Origin: Pseudideonella sakaiensis
GTDB taxonomy: Bacteria; Pseudomonadota; Gammaproteobacteria; Burkholderiales; Burkholderiaceae_C
Direction of reading: 5' to 3'
NCBI RefSeq assembly: GCF_001293525.1
Contig: NZ_BBYR01000083.1
Location: forward strand, 1-53,790
DNA: 53,790 nucleotides
The translations under genes and the position numbers were made by a program. Below, piece after piece: positions 42,122-50,860 of the stretch (position 1 is the stretch's first letter; each line of letters starts with the position of its first letter). Under the pieces are notes generated by a model, which saw only the letters and a program-made list of their open reading frames with translations, was not told the DNA's origin and ran no database searches.

Positions 42122-43555
42122 ATGGCGAGTCAGGTTTGGAGCCGCTTCAGCGGCAAGCGGGTGTTGCTGCTCCAGGGGCCGGTCGGGCCGTTCTTCGCCC
42201 GGGTGGCGCGCGCGCTGCGCGATGCCGGCGCCGCGACCGTGCACAAGGTCAATTTTTCCGGCGGCGACTGGTATTTCTACCGCGACGGCGCGATCAACTT
42301 CACCGGCAGCCTGGACGACTGGCCCCCCTTCCTGGCCGACCTGCTGGACCGGCTGGGCATCGACGCGATCCTGCTGTTCGGCGACTGCCGGCAGATCCAC
42401 GAGGTCGCGATCGCGCAGGCACGCGACCGCCGGCTGCCCTACTGGGTGTTCGAGGAAGGCTACATCCGGCCGAACTACGTCACTTTCGAGCCGCACGGCG
42501 TGAACGGCAATTCCGCGCTGCCGCGCGACCCGGCCTTCTACGCCGCGCTGCCCGACGCCGTGGCGCGGCCGGAGCAGGAGGTGGGCGCCACCTTCGGCCT
42601 GGCGGCGCGCTGGGCGATGCTGTACTACACCGCCGGCACGCTGGCCTGGCCGTTCTTCCGGCACCGGCTGCACCACCGTTCGCTGAACATGCTGGAAGGC
42701 CTGGTCTGGGTGCGCAGCTACTGGCGCAAGCTGCACTATGCGCGCGCCGAGGCCGGCGTGATGCCGCGGCTGACCGGGCGCTGGTCGAAGAAGTTCTTCC
42801 TCGTTGCGCTGCAGACCTCGGGGGATTTCCAGGTCCGCAAGCACTCCGGCTTCGGCTCGGTGGAGAACTTCATCACCCACGTGGCGCGCTCCTTCGCGGC
42901 GCACGCGCCGGCCGAGACCTGGCTGGTGTTCAAGCACCACCCGCTGGACCGCGGCTACACCGACTATGCCGCGCTGATCGAGCGCCTGGGCACCGAGCTC
43001 GGCATCTCGTCGCGCATCAAGTACATCCACGACCAGCACCTGCCCACGCTGCTCGGCCACGCGCGCGGCGTGGTGGTGATCAACAGCACCGTCGGGCTGT
43101 CCGCGCTGCACCACCAGACGCCCACCATCACGCTCGGCAAGGCGATCTACAACCTGCCGGGCCTCACCTTCCAGGGCGGCCTGCAGCACTTCTGGACGGA
43201 CTGCGAGCAGCAGCGGCCGCAGCTCAGCCTGTACTGGCAGTTCCGCAACCACGTGGTCGAGCAGACCCAGCTGAACGGCAGCTTCTACAAGCCGCTGCCC
43301 GGCAGCGACGCCTCCGGCTTGGTGGGCGGCCCGCCGCCGGCGCTGCCGCTGGCCGAGACCGAGCCGCCGGCCGCGCGGCCGCTGCCGGAGGCGGGCCGGG
43401 CCGGGCGCGAGCCGCTGGGGGATGCGCTCGGTGCCGGTGTCGGCGTCGAGACGGCCGCGCTGCCGGTGCAGGCGGTCGCCGCGCCGCCGTCGCGCCCGGC
43501 GCCGCGCCAGGGTGCCCGTCCGGTCGACATGGAGGTGCAGCCATCGCTGCCATGA
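42122..43555 (+). CDS. kpsS: KpsS/LipB-like capsule polysaccharide protein
   Basis: Protein of 477 aa from ATG 42122 (MASQVWSRFSGKRVLLLQGP). Family marks: GKRVLLLQGPVGPFFARVAR, VNFSGGDWYFYRDGAINFTG, DAILLFGDCRQIHEVAIAQA, YWVFEEGYIRPNYVTFEPHG, WLVFKHHPLDRGYTDYAALI, and GVVVINSTVGLSALHHQTPT. KpsS adds the first Kdo to phosphatidylglycerol in the linker of group 2 capsules, in the cytoplasm with KpsC. The last about 90 residues (Pro/Ala-rich, from GSDASGLVGG) are an extra disordered tail. ATG of the next gene overlaps the stop (ATGA). Confidence 0.9.
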   Translation: MASQVWSRFSGKRVLLLQGPVGPFFARVARALRDAGAATVHKVNFSGGDWYFYRDGAINFTGSLDDWPPFLADLLDRLGIDAILLFGDCRQIHEVAIAQARDRRLPYWVFEEGYIRPNYVTFEPHGVNGNSALPRDPAFYAALPDAVARPEQEVGATFGLAARWAMLYYTAGTLAWPFFRHRLHHRSLNMLEGLVWVRSYWRKLHYARAEAGVMPRLTGRWSKKFFLVALQTSGDFQVRKHSGFGSVENFITHVARSFAAHAPAETWLVFKHHPLDRGYTDYAALIERLGTELGISSRIKYIHDQHLPTLLGHARGVVVINSTVGLSALHHQTPTITLGKAIYNLPGLTFQGGLQHFWTDCEQQRPQLSLYWQFRNHVVEQTQLNGSFYKPLPGSDASGLVGGPPPALPLAETEPPAARPLPEAGRAGREPLGDALGAGVGVETAALPVQAVAAPPSRPAPRQGARPVDMEVQPSLP

Positions 43556-44748
43556 AGCCGGTCGTCATCGACGTCACGCGGCTGGTCACCCGGCTGCGGC
43601 AGGACCGCCTGCCGACCGGCGTCGACCGGGTCAGCCTCGCCTACATCGCGCATTACCGCGCGCGCGGGCGGGCGCTGTTCCGCTGGTGGCGGGTCAGCGG
43701 CCTGTTCTCGGAGCGCGCCTCGCAGCGCCTGTTCGACCTGCTGCTGGAATGGCCGAACGGCCAGGCGCACCGCGTCAATGCGCTGATCGGCCAGGGCATC
43801 GCGTCCTGCGTGGCGCGCGGCAATGCGCGCGGCCGCCTGATGTTCAACACCGGCCACTCGGGGCTGGAGGGCGCGCACGCGGCGCGCGTGATCCGCTACC
43901 ACAACGTGCGCCCGCTCTTCCTCGTGCACGACCTGATCCCGGTGCAGCACCCCGAGTTCTGCCGGCCGGGGGAGGCCGAGCGGCACGAGCAGCGCCTGCG
44001 CAACATGCTGCAGCTCGGCGCCGGCCTGATCGCGAACTCCAGCACCACGCTGGAGGAGCTGCACGACTTCGCGGCCGCGCAGCGCCTGCCGGTGCCGCCG
44101 ACCGTCGTCGCGCCGCTGGCGCCGGCGCTGCCGCTGTCGAACCCGATCGGCGCGCGGCCGCTGCCCGGCGACCGGCCCTACTTCGTCACCGTCGGCACCA
44201 TCGAGCCGCGCAAGAACCACCTCATGCTGCTGCAGGCTTGGCAGCGCCTGATCCTGCGCCACGGCGAGCGCACGCCGCACCTGGTGGTGATCGGGCAGCA
44301 GGGCTGGGAGTCGGAGAACGTGGAGGACCTGCTGCAGCGCTCGCGGCTGTTGCAGGGGCACGTCACCGTGCTGCGCGAATGCACCGACCTGGAGCTGCTG
44401 ACCTGGATGCACCATGCCAGGGCGCTGCTGTTCCCGTCCTTCGCGGAGGGCTACGGCATGCCGGTGGTGGAGGCGCTGGCGGCCGGGCTGCCGGTGCTGG
44501 CCAGCGACCTGCCGGTGCTGCGCCGCGTCGCCGACGAGATCCCGGAGTACCTGGACCCGATCGACACCCTGGGCTGGATCCAGGCCATCGAGGACTACGC
44601 CTCGCCCGAGAGCCCGCGCCGCGCCGCGCAGCTGGCCCGCATGGCCGGCTACGAGCCGCCCACCTGGCGGCGCCACTTCGAGCGCGTGGACGACTTCGCC
44701 GAGTCGCTCGGCGCGCGCCAGGGCGAGCGGGAGCGGGAGGCGGCGTGA
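43552..44748 (+). CDS. GT4 glycosyltransferase between KpsS and KpsC
   Basis: Protein of 398 aa; ATG 43552. It begins VVIDVTRLVTRLRQDRLPTGVD with the GVDR loop of bacterial mannosyl/rhamnosyl GT4 enzymes. Then come RPLFLVHDLIPVQHPEFCRP, GLIANSSTTLEELHDFAA, the donor site YFVTVGTIEPRKNHLMLLQA, and the signature ALLFPSFAEGYGMPVVEALA with SDLPVLRRVADE. It is coupled to KpsS by overlap. It probably extends the linker or the capsule repeat unit. Sugar specificity cannot be read. Confidence 0.88.
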   Translation: MKPVVIDVTRLVTRLRQDRLPTGVDRVSLAYIAHYRARGRALFRWWRVSGLFSERASQRLFDLLLEWPNGQAHRVNALIGQGIASCVARGNARGRLMFNTGHSGLEGAHAARVIRYHNVRPLFLVHDLIPVQHPEFCRPGEAERHEQRLRNMLQLGAGLIANSSTTLEELHDFAAAQRLPVPPTVVAPLAPALPLSNPIGARPLPGDRPYFVTVGTIEPRKNHLMLLQAWQRLILRHGERTPHLVVIGQQGWESENVEDLLQRSRLLQGHVTVLRECTDLELLTWMHHARALLFPSFAEGYGMPVVEALAAGLPVLASDLPVLRRVADEIPEYLDPIDTLGWIQAIEDYASPESPRRAAQLARMAGYEPPTWRRHFERVDDFAESLGARQGEREREAA

Positions 44749-44803
44749 TGCGGCGGGCCGGCCCGGGCAGGCCAGGCCGGCCCGGCGTGCGCCGGCCGCC
44801 CGC

Positions 44804-45892
44804 GTGACGACGGCCGGCCCGTCGACGGCGGCGCCGGCTGTCGCGCCGGTGCGCCGCGTCCACACCTGGGGCTTCTCCTGGCGCAAGCACCGGCTGGCCG
44901 CGGGCTTCCTGGCCGACTGCCGGGTGTCCCGCCTGCGCGACCCGGCCGGCGTGGAGCCGCGCGACGCGGTGGCGCTGTGGGGCTCGGCCGCGCCGCCGCC
45001 CGGGCTGCCGCCCGGGGTCGCGCTGTGGCGGCTGGAGGACGGCTTCCTGCGCTCGGTCGGCCTCGGCGCCGACCTGGTGCGGCCGCTGTCCTGGGTGGTC
45101 GACCGGCTGGGCATCTACTACGACGCCGGCGCGCCCTCCGACCTCGAGCGCCTGCTGGCGCAGGAGCCCATCGACGCCGCGCTGCGCCGCCGCGCGGCCG
45201 CGCTGCGCGAGGCGCTGGTGGCCGCCGGCCTCACCAAGTACAACCTTGGCGGCGCGGCGCCCTGGCGCCGGCCGGCGGCCTGCGCGCCGGGCCGGCCGGT
45301 GGTGCTGGTGCCGGGCCAGGTGGAGAGCGATGCCTCGATCCGCCATGGCGCCGGCGCGGTGCACGGCAACCTGGCGCTGCTGCGCGCGGTGCGCGCCGAC
45401 CGGCCGCAGGCCTGGATCGTCTACAAGCCGCACCCCGACGTGGTGGCCGGCCTGCGCAGCGGCCGCATCGACGGCGCCGAGGAGCGGGCCGTGTACGACG
45501 AGCTGGTGACCGACGCGCCGATGGCCGCGCTGCTGGAGGCGGTCGACGAGGTGCAGGTGATGACCTCGCTGGCCGGCTTCGAGGCGCTGCTGCGCGGCCG
45601 GCCCGTCAGCACCCACGGCGCGCCCTTCTACGCCGGCTGGGGCCTGACGCGCGACCTCGGCCTGCCGCCCGCCGTCGCGGCGCGGCGCGGCCGCATGCGC
45701 TCGCTCGACGAGCTCGTCGCCTGCGCGCTGCTCCTCTACCCGCGCTACGTCGACGCGGCGGGCCGGCCCAGCTCGGCCGAGGCGGTGCTGGCGCTGCTGC
45801 AGCAGGCGCGGCAGCGCGGCGCGCGGCTGCCGGCCTGGCGGCGCGCGCTGCGGCCGCTGCTGGGCTGGGCGGCGCGGCGGCGGGGCGGGTGA
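44804..45892 (+). CDS. kpsC: KpsC/LipA-like protein, single module
   Basis: About 362 aa from GTG 44804; no ATG is available in frame. It matches one half of Kps[139 protein letters not shown]. Typical KpsC is about twice this length with two such modules making alternating Kdo linkages; here only one is present. A 19-codon ORF (44748-44807) lies between it and the upstream gene and is probably not coding. Confidence 0.88.
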   Translation: MTTAGPSTAAPAVAPVRRVHTWGFSWRKHRLAAGFLADCRVSRLRDPAGVEPRDAVALWGSAAPPPGLPPGVALWRLEDGFLRSVGLGADLVRPLSWVVDRLGIYYDAGAPSDLERLLAQEPIDAALRRRAAALREALVAAGLTKYNLGGAAPWRRPAACAPGRPVVLVPGQVESDASIRHGAGAVHGNLALLRAVRADRPQAWIVYKPHPDVVAGLRSGRIDGAEERAVYDELVTDAPMAALLEAVDEVQVMTSLAGFEALLRGRPVSTHGAPFYAGWGLTRDLGLPPAVAARRGRMRSLDELVACALLLYPRYVDAAGRPSSAEAVLALLQQARQRGARLPAWRRALRPLLGWAARRRGG

Positions 45893-46058
45893 GCGCGAGC
45901 GAGGGCCTGGGCGTGGGCGCTGTGCCGGACCCCGGCCCGCTCCGCGCGCGCCGCGCCCCGGCCCCGGCCGCCCGCGCCCGGTCGGATTCTTGCGGGGGTG
46001 TCACCCGTCCCCGGCACAATCGCGGGCTCCTGCGCCTGCTCCAGCTTCCGCCTCCCCC

Positions 46059-47429
46059 ATGAACGTCACCATCATCGGCTCCGGCTATGTCGGCCTGGTC
46101 ACGGGCACCTGCCTGGCCGACCTCGGCAACCACGTGGTTTGCCTCGACCTCGACCAACGCAAGATCGACCTGCTGAACAGCGGCGGCGTGCCGATCTACG
46201 AGCCGGGGCTGGACGCGCTGATCCAGTCGAACGCCGAGGCCGGCCGGCTCAGCTTCACCACCGACGTCGCCGCGGCCGTGACCCACGGCGAGATCCTCTT
46301 CATCGCCGTCGGCACCCCGCCCGACGAGGACGGCAGCGCGGACCTGAAGCACGTGCTGGCCGCCGCCCGCAGCATCGGCCAGCACCTGCGCGGCTTCAAG
46401 GTGGTGGTGGACAAGTCCACCGTGCCGGTGGGCACCGGCGAGAAGGTGGCCGCGGTGCTGCGCGACGCGCTGGCCGCGCGCGACCTGCCGGACGCCGGCT
46501 TCTCGGTGGTCAGCAACCCGGAGTTCCTGAAGGAGGGCGCCGCCGTCGAGGACTTCATGCGGCCCGACCGCATCGTGCTCGGCGTCGACGACGACGAGGC
46601 CGGCCAGCGCGCGCTGGCGCTGATGCGCCGGCTGTATGCGCCGTTCAACCGCAACCACGAGCGCACCCGCGTGATGGACGTGCGCAGCGCGGAGTTCACG
46701 AAGTACGCGGCGAACGCGATGCTTGCCACCCGCATCAGCTTCATGAACGACCTGGCCAACCTGGCCGACCGCGTCGGCGTGGACATCGAGCTGGTGCGCC
46801 AGGGCATCGGCAGCGACCCGCGCATCGGCTACAGCTTCCTCTACGCCGGCACCGGCTACGGCGGCAGCTGCTTCCCGAAGGACGTGCAGGCGCTGGTGCA
46901 CACCGCGCGCGAGCACGGCCAGCGGCTGCGCGTGCTGGAGGCGGTGGAGGCGGTCAACGAGGATCAGAAGCAGGTGCTGGTGCGCAAGGTCTTCGACGCC
47001 TTCGGGCCGGACCTGGCCGGGCGCCGCTTCGCGCTGTGGGGCCTGGCCTTCAAGCCGAACACCGACGACATGCGGGCCGCGCCCAGCCGCGTGCTGGTGG
47101 CCGCGCTGCTGCGCGCCGGCGCCGAGATCGTCGCGCACGACCCGGTGGCGCGCGACGAGGCGCTGCACGCGCTGCGCCAGGACCTGGCCGCCGAGCCCGC
47201 GCTGCTGGAGCGCCTGCGCTTCGCCGACAAGCCGATGCAGGCGCTGGAGGGCGCCGACGCGCTGGTCATCGTCACCGAGTGGAAGGCCTACCGCAGCCCG
47301 AACCTGGCGGCGATGAAGGCGCTGCTGAAGCAGCCGCTGGTGGTCGACGGCCGCAACCTCTACGAGCCGGAGGCGATGCAGCGCGCCGGCTTCCGCTACC
47401 TGGCAGTCGGGCGGCCGATGCGGGGCTGA
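46059..47429 (+). CDS. ugd: UDP-glucose 6-dehydrogenase
   Basis: Protein of 456 aa, full length; ATG 46059. It converts UDP-glucose to UDP-glucuronate with two NAD+. NAD-binding Rossmann motif [10 protein letters not shown] at residues 7-16; substrate loop [48 protein letters not shown]; the [19 protein letters not shown] helix with the conserved Lys and Asn; catalytic Cys271 in [12 protein letters not shown]-terminal [20 protein letters not shown]. It would supply glucuronic acid for the capsule made by the neighbouring genes. The 166-base gap before it suggests its own promoter. Confidence 0.95.
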   Translation: MNVTIIGSGYVGLVTGTCLADLGNHVVCLDLDQRKIDLLNSGGVPIYEPGLDALIQSNAEAGRLSFTTDVAAAVTHGEILFIAVGTPPDEDGSADLKHVLAAARSIGQHLRGFKVVVDKSTVPVGTGEKVAAVLRDALAARDLPDAGFSVVSNPEFLKEGAAVEDFMRPDRIVLGVDDDEAGQRALALMRRLYAPFNRNHERTRVMDVRSAEFTKYAANAMLATRISFMNDLANLADRVGVDIELVRQGIGSDPRIGYSFLYAGTGYGGSCFPKDVQALVHTAREHGQRLRVLEAVEAVNEDQKQVLVRKVFDAFGPDLAGRRFALWGLAFKPNTDDMRAAPSRVLVAALLRAGAEIVAHDPVARDEALHALRQDLAAEPALLERLRFADKPMQALEGADALVIVTEWKAYRSPNLAAMKALLKQPLVVDGRNLYEPEAMQRAGFRYLAVGRPMRG

Positions 47430-47493
47430 CGGCCCCACCGCCGCCGCGACCCGGCGGCCCGCCGTCGTCCGGCGGCGCCCAGGATGGCCCGCA

Positions 47494-48807
47494 TCAAGGG
47501 GATGCCGGCGGGCCCGGCGGCTTCGCCGGCCCGAGCAGCCGGCGCGCCCAGCGGTCCAGCACCTGGAAGCGCGGGTAGCCGTCGATCGACGGCCGGCCGG
47601 CGCAGCGCTCGCCGAGGCGCCAGGGGCCGGCGGTAAGCGCGAAGTAGTCGTAGTCGCCGGCGCGCTCGGCGGCCATCAGGTACTGGAAGTGCAGCCGGAA
47701 GCGGTCGCGCACCAGCGCCGCATAGGTGGCCGGCGAGAACTGGCTGGCGAAGCGCGGGTTCAGCAGCCGCGGGTGGGCCGGCCGCGGGCGCGGCAGGCCG
47801 GCGGCGGTGACCGGGTCGGTCAGCGCGAAGCAGCAGCCGTCGGCCGGCGCGGTGAAGTCCACCCAGTCGAGCGCGTCCTCGGCGGCCAGCGTCGCCAGCT
47901 CGGCGCGGAAGCGGCCCGCGCCGGGCAGGCTGCTCAGCAGCGGCGACCACTGCCCCAGCGTGAGCAGGGCCAGCCGCGGCCCGCGCCGCGCCAGGCCGGG
48001 CGCGCGCTGCAGCGCGCGCGCCAGCGCGATGCTGGCCATGATGCTGCCCGAGCTGTGCGCCACCACCAGCAGCTCGTCGCAGGGCGCCGGGTCCTCGGCG
48101 CGCGCGACGATGCGCTGCGCGAAGGCATCCAGCCGCGCCTCCAGCGCCGGCCAGCCGTGGGTGCCCTGGCGGCCGGTGTAGGCGTAGCTGCGCAGCAGCC
48201 ACTGCATGTTCATGCGGCGCTCGATGGCGCGGGCGCCGAGCACGGCGGCCGCCGCCAGCGCCGGCACCGCGGCCACGCCGGCCGCAAGCGGTGCGCCGGC
48301 GCGCACCAGCGCCCAGCTGGCGAGCGCCGCCAGCGGCAGCGCCGCGAGCAGCGCCAGCAGCACCAGCACCGGCACCACCAGCGCCACCACCGGCGGCCAG
48401 GCCAGCCGGGCCATGCGCCACAGCGCGCCGGTGCGCAGGTAGAGCGCGGTGGTGGCGAGCAGGTCGCGCGCGAGCACGCCGGCATGGCGCGGCCAGTGCG
48501 CGCGCACCAGGTCGTCCCAGCGCAGGAACTCCACCTCGGTGTGCACCTCGGCCGCGGCCGCGGCCGGCGGCTGCAGCGGCCCCCGCCAGCGCACCGACCA
48601 CGCGGCGCCGTGCTCGCCGGCGCGGCGGCGCGGGCCGACCTCGAGCGCGTAGCCGCCCACCGCGGCCGCCTTCGCGCCCTCGTCGGCATAGAGCCGGTGG
48701 TAGTGCGCCGGGCCCTTCGGGTCGAAGCCGCTGACGTAGAAGACGTGGCGGTGGCGCACCGGCGCCGGCGCGGCCTCGGGCGGGGCGGATGCGGCGGGGG
48801 ACGTCAC
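47494..48807 (-). CDS. Membrane alpha/beta-hydrolase-like protein B
   Basis: Protein of 437 aa. It shares with the protein at 50861-52282 an opening HVFYVSGFDPKGPAHYHRLY and the stretch RWDDLVRAHWPRHAGVLARD, so they are paralogues. Two or three membrane helices follow (VVALVVPVLVLLALLAALPL, LAAGVAAVPALAAAAVLGAR). The hydrolase part has the strand-nucleophile motif LLVVAHSSGSIMASIALARA, giving a Ser in H-S-S-G. Later acid and His candidates are not certain. Probably an inner-membrane lipase or acyltransferase-like enzyme. It is the last gene of the P450 operon, 7 bases after the 115-aa gene. Confidence 0.65.
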   Translation of the reverse strand: MTSPAASAPPEAAPAPVRHRHVFYVSGFDPKGPAHYHRLYADEGAKAAAVGGYALEVGPRRRAGEHGAAWSVRWRGPLQPPAAAAAEVHTEVEFLRWDDLVRAHWPRHAGVLARDLLATTALYLRTGALWRMARLAWPPVVALVVPVLVLLALLAALPLAALASWALVRAGAPLAAGVAAVPALAAAAVLGARAIERRMNMQWLLRSYAYTGRQGTHGWPALEARLDAFAQRIVARAEDPAPCDELLVVAHSSGSIMASIALARALQRAPGLARRGPRLALLTLGQWSPLLSSLPGAGRFRAELATLAAEDALDWVDFTAPADGCCFALTDPVTAAGLPRPRPAHPRLLNPRFASQFSPATYAALVRDRFRLHFQYLMAAERAGDYDYFALTAGPWRLGERCAGRPSIDGYPRFQVLDRWARRLLGPAKPPGPPASP

Positions 48808-48814
48808 GCGGGCG

Positions 48815-49162
48815 TCAACGGATGGTCTGCTCGTGCAGGCCCTTGCGCAGCACCAGGTCGACCACGTCCTGCTCGCGCTTGTTGGCGCGCTGGCAGTGGT
48901 TGGTCTGGAACAGGTCGGTGAAGCGGATCACCCACGGCGCCCACCAGCGGCGCTCGCGCTCGCGCCAGGCGTGCGAGGAGACCGATTCCCAGGCATAGCC
49001 GTTGAACACGGTGGCGTTGACGAAGTGGTCGAGCGCGCGCACGCCCTGCCGGCCGCGCTCGTTCGGCCCGAACAGGCCGACCCACCAGAGGATCAGGTAG
49101 CCGAGCAGCGCGAGCGGCACGACGGCGGTCATCAGCGCGAATCCGGCGAGGCGTTCTTTCAT
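48815..49162 (-). CDS. Small single-pass membrane protein of the P450 operon
   Basis: Protein of 115 aa; ATG 49162 overlaps the P450 stop (ATGA). One strong hydrophobic segment, AGFALMTAVVPLALLGYLIL, lies at residues about 6-28. The rest is a soluble, Trp- and Arg-rich domain (NATVFNGYAWESVSSHAW, RRWWAPWVIRFTDLFQTNHC, KREQDVVDLVLRKGLHEQTI). I do not recognise its family. Position suggests a membrane tether or helper for the P450 or the hydrolases. Confidence 0.65.
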   Translation of the reverse strand: MKERLAGFALMTAVVPLALLGYLILWWVGLFGPNERGRQGVRALDHFVNATVFNGYAWESVSSHAWRERERRWWAPWVIRFTDLFQTNHCQRANKREQDVVDLVLRKGLHEQTIR

Positions 49163-50853
49163 GGGGACGGCGGGTTCGGGGCGGGGGATTGGGCAGGCTC
49201 GGAGGCGGCAGCCGCGGGGGGGCGGCGCCGCCACAGGCGCAGCCGCACGCCGTTGGCGGAGCGCACCGTCAGCCGGCCGACGGGCTCGGGCACGTGGCCG
49301 GGCACCGGCTCCACGCGGTGCTGCCGGGCCAGCATCGCGAGCAGCAGCGTGGCCTCCTGCAGCGCGAAGTTCGCGCCGATGCACACCCGCGGCCCGAGGC
49401 CGAACGGCAGGTAGGCGTGGCGCAGCGACGCGCGGCCGGCCTCGGTGTCGAAGCGGTCGGGGTCGAAGGCGTCGGGGTGCGACCACCACTCGCGATGGCG
49501 GTGGATCAGCCACGGCGAAATCGTCACGGTGGCGCCGCGCGGCACCGCCTTGTCGCGCATGCGGTCGTCCTCGGCGGCCTCGCGGGCGAAGAAACCCACC
49601 GGCGGGAACAGCCGCAGCGTCTCGCGGAAGACCTGGCGCGTGAAGACGAGCTCGCGCAGGTCGTCCGGGCCGGGTTCGCGGTCGCCGAGCACGCGGTCGA
49701 CCTCGTCGGCCAGGCGGCGCTGCACCTCGGGCGCGTTCGCCAGCAGGTGCAGGGCCCAGGTGAGCGCGCTGGCCGAGGTCTCGTGGCCGGCCAGGAAGAG
49801 CATCGCGACCTCGTCGAGCAGCTCCTCGAAGTCCATCGGCAGGCCGGCGTCGTCGCGCGCATCGAGCAGCGAGTCGAGGATGTCGCGCGGGGCCGCGTCG
49901 GCGCGGGCCGCGGTGTCTCCGGCGGAGGCCGCCGCGGCAGCGTCGGCGGCGCGACGGGCGTCGTAGCGCGGGCGGATGATCGCGCCGAGCAGGCCGCGGA
50001 TCTCGGCCGCGGCGCGCCGGCTGCGCCGCACCTGCCAGAACGGCACGATCAGCGGCGCCAGCCAGCCCAGGCCGTAGACCACCGGCAGCGTCAGGCGCGG
50101 CGCCAGTGCCTGGAACTCGGCGAAGGCCGCGAAGATGCGGCGCGCGTCCTCGCCCTCCATCGGCGCCGACAGGATGGTGCGGAAGATGATGTCGGCCGTG
50201 ACATGGGTCATCTCGATCTCCATGTCGGGCTCGGCGCCGTCGGGCAGCGCCTGCAGCCGCGCCAGCATCGCCTGGCCGGCCTGCAGCATGCGCGGGAAGG
50301 CCACGGCCATGCGCGCCTGCGCGAAGGCCGGGTCCATCATCCGCCGCTGGCGCTGCCACAGCGCGCCGTTGGTGGTGAAGATGCTGCGGCCCAGCAGCGG
50401 CTCGAGCGCGCGGCCGAGCAGGCGGTGCTTGGGGTAGCGGGCCACCGCGTCGACCATCGCGTGCCGCACCCAGGCCGGCTCGTTGACCATGTAGACCGGG
50501 TGGCCGAACAGCCGCACCTCGCCCATCTTCATCCGGTAGCTGCGCTCGAACAGCGCATGCAGCCAGGAATGGCGGGCCTGGAAGAAGAGCCGCCAGCCGC
50601 CGGCGCGGTTGGCGCGCGGCTGCGGGTAGGCCGGGTGGAACAGCGGCGCGGCGGCGTGCGGGCAGCCGCCGGAGGCGGCCGGGGCCGGCTGCGCGTCCGC
50701 CGCCGCGTGCCCGGGCGCCGTGCCCGGGCCCGTGGCGGGGTCCTGGTCCGGCGGCGCAGCGCGGTTGGCCGGCGCGTCCGCGTCCGCGTCCGCGGCAGGC
50801 CGCACGCCGGCGGGACAGGCCGCCGGGGGCGGGGGCGGGAGCGGGCGGGTCAT
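49159..50853 (-). CDS. Cytochrome P450
   Basis: Protein of 564 aa from ATG 50853. A disordered Pro/Ala/Asp-rich tail of about 75 residues precedes the P450 fold. Landmarks: the C-helix region GALWQRQRRMMDPAF, I-helix LFLAGHETSASALTWAL (the acid-alcohol pair is replaced by the AGHETS form), K-helix ExxR in RETLRLFPP, DAFDPDRFD, and the haem loop FGLGPRVCIGANFALQEA with the Cys ligand. It resembles CYP102/CYP4-like class E enzymes that act on fatty acids or terpenoids. It needs a separate redox partner, none of which is nearby. It lies between two operon genes at 7-base and overlapping distances. Confidence 0.92.
   Translation of the reverse strand: MTRPLPPPPPAACPAGVRPAADADADAPANRAAPPDQDPATGPGTAPGHAAADAQPAPAASGGCPHAAAPLFHPAYPQPRANRAGGWRLFFQARHSWLHALFERSYRMKMGEVRLFGHPVYMVNEPAWVRHAMVDAVARYPKHRLLGRALEPLLGRSIFTTNGALWQRQRRMMDPAFAQARMAVAFPRMLQAGQAMLARLQALPDGAEPDMEIEMTHVTADIIFRTILSAPMEGEDARRIFAAFAEFQALAPRLTLPVVYGLGWLAPLIVPFWQVRRSRRAAAEIRGLLGAIIRPRYDARRAADAAAAASAGDTAARADAAPRDILDSLLDARDDAGLPMDFEELLDEVAMLFLAGHETSASALTWALHLLANAPEVQRRLADEVDRVLGDREPGPDDLRELVFTRQVFRETLRLFPPVGFFAREAAEDDRMRDKAVPRGATVTISPWLIHRHREWWSHPDAFDPDRFDTEAGRASLRHAYLPFGLGPRVCIGANFALQEATLLLAMLARQHRVEPVPGHVPEPVGRLTVRSANGVRLRLWRRRPPAAAASEPAQSPAPNPPSP
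50774..50791. repeat. Hexamer repeat, (GCGTCC)x3
   Basis: Three perfect copies of GCGTCC in the disordered N-terminal part of the P450 gene, encoding alternating Asp/Ala. Unit length 6 keeps the frame. Confidence 0.8.
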
Positions 50854-50860
50854 GCGCCGA

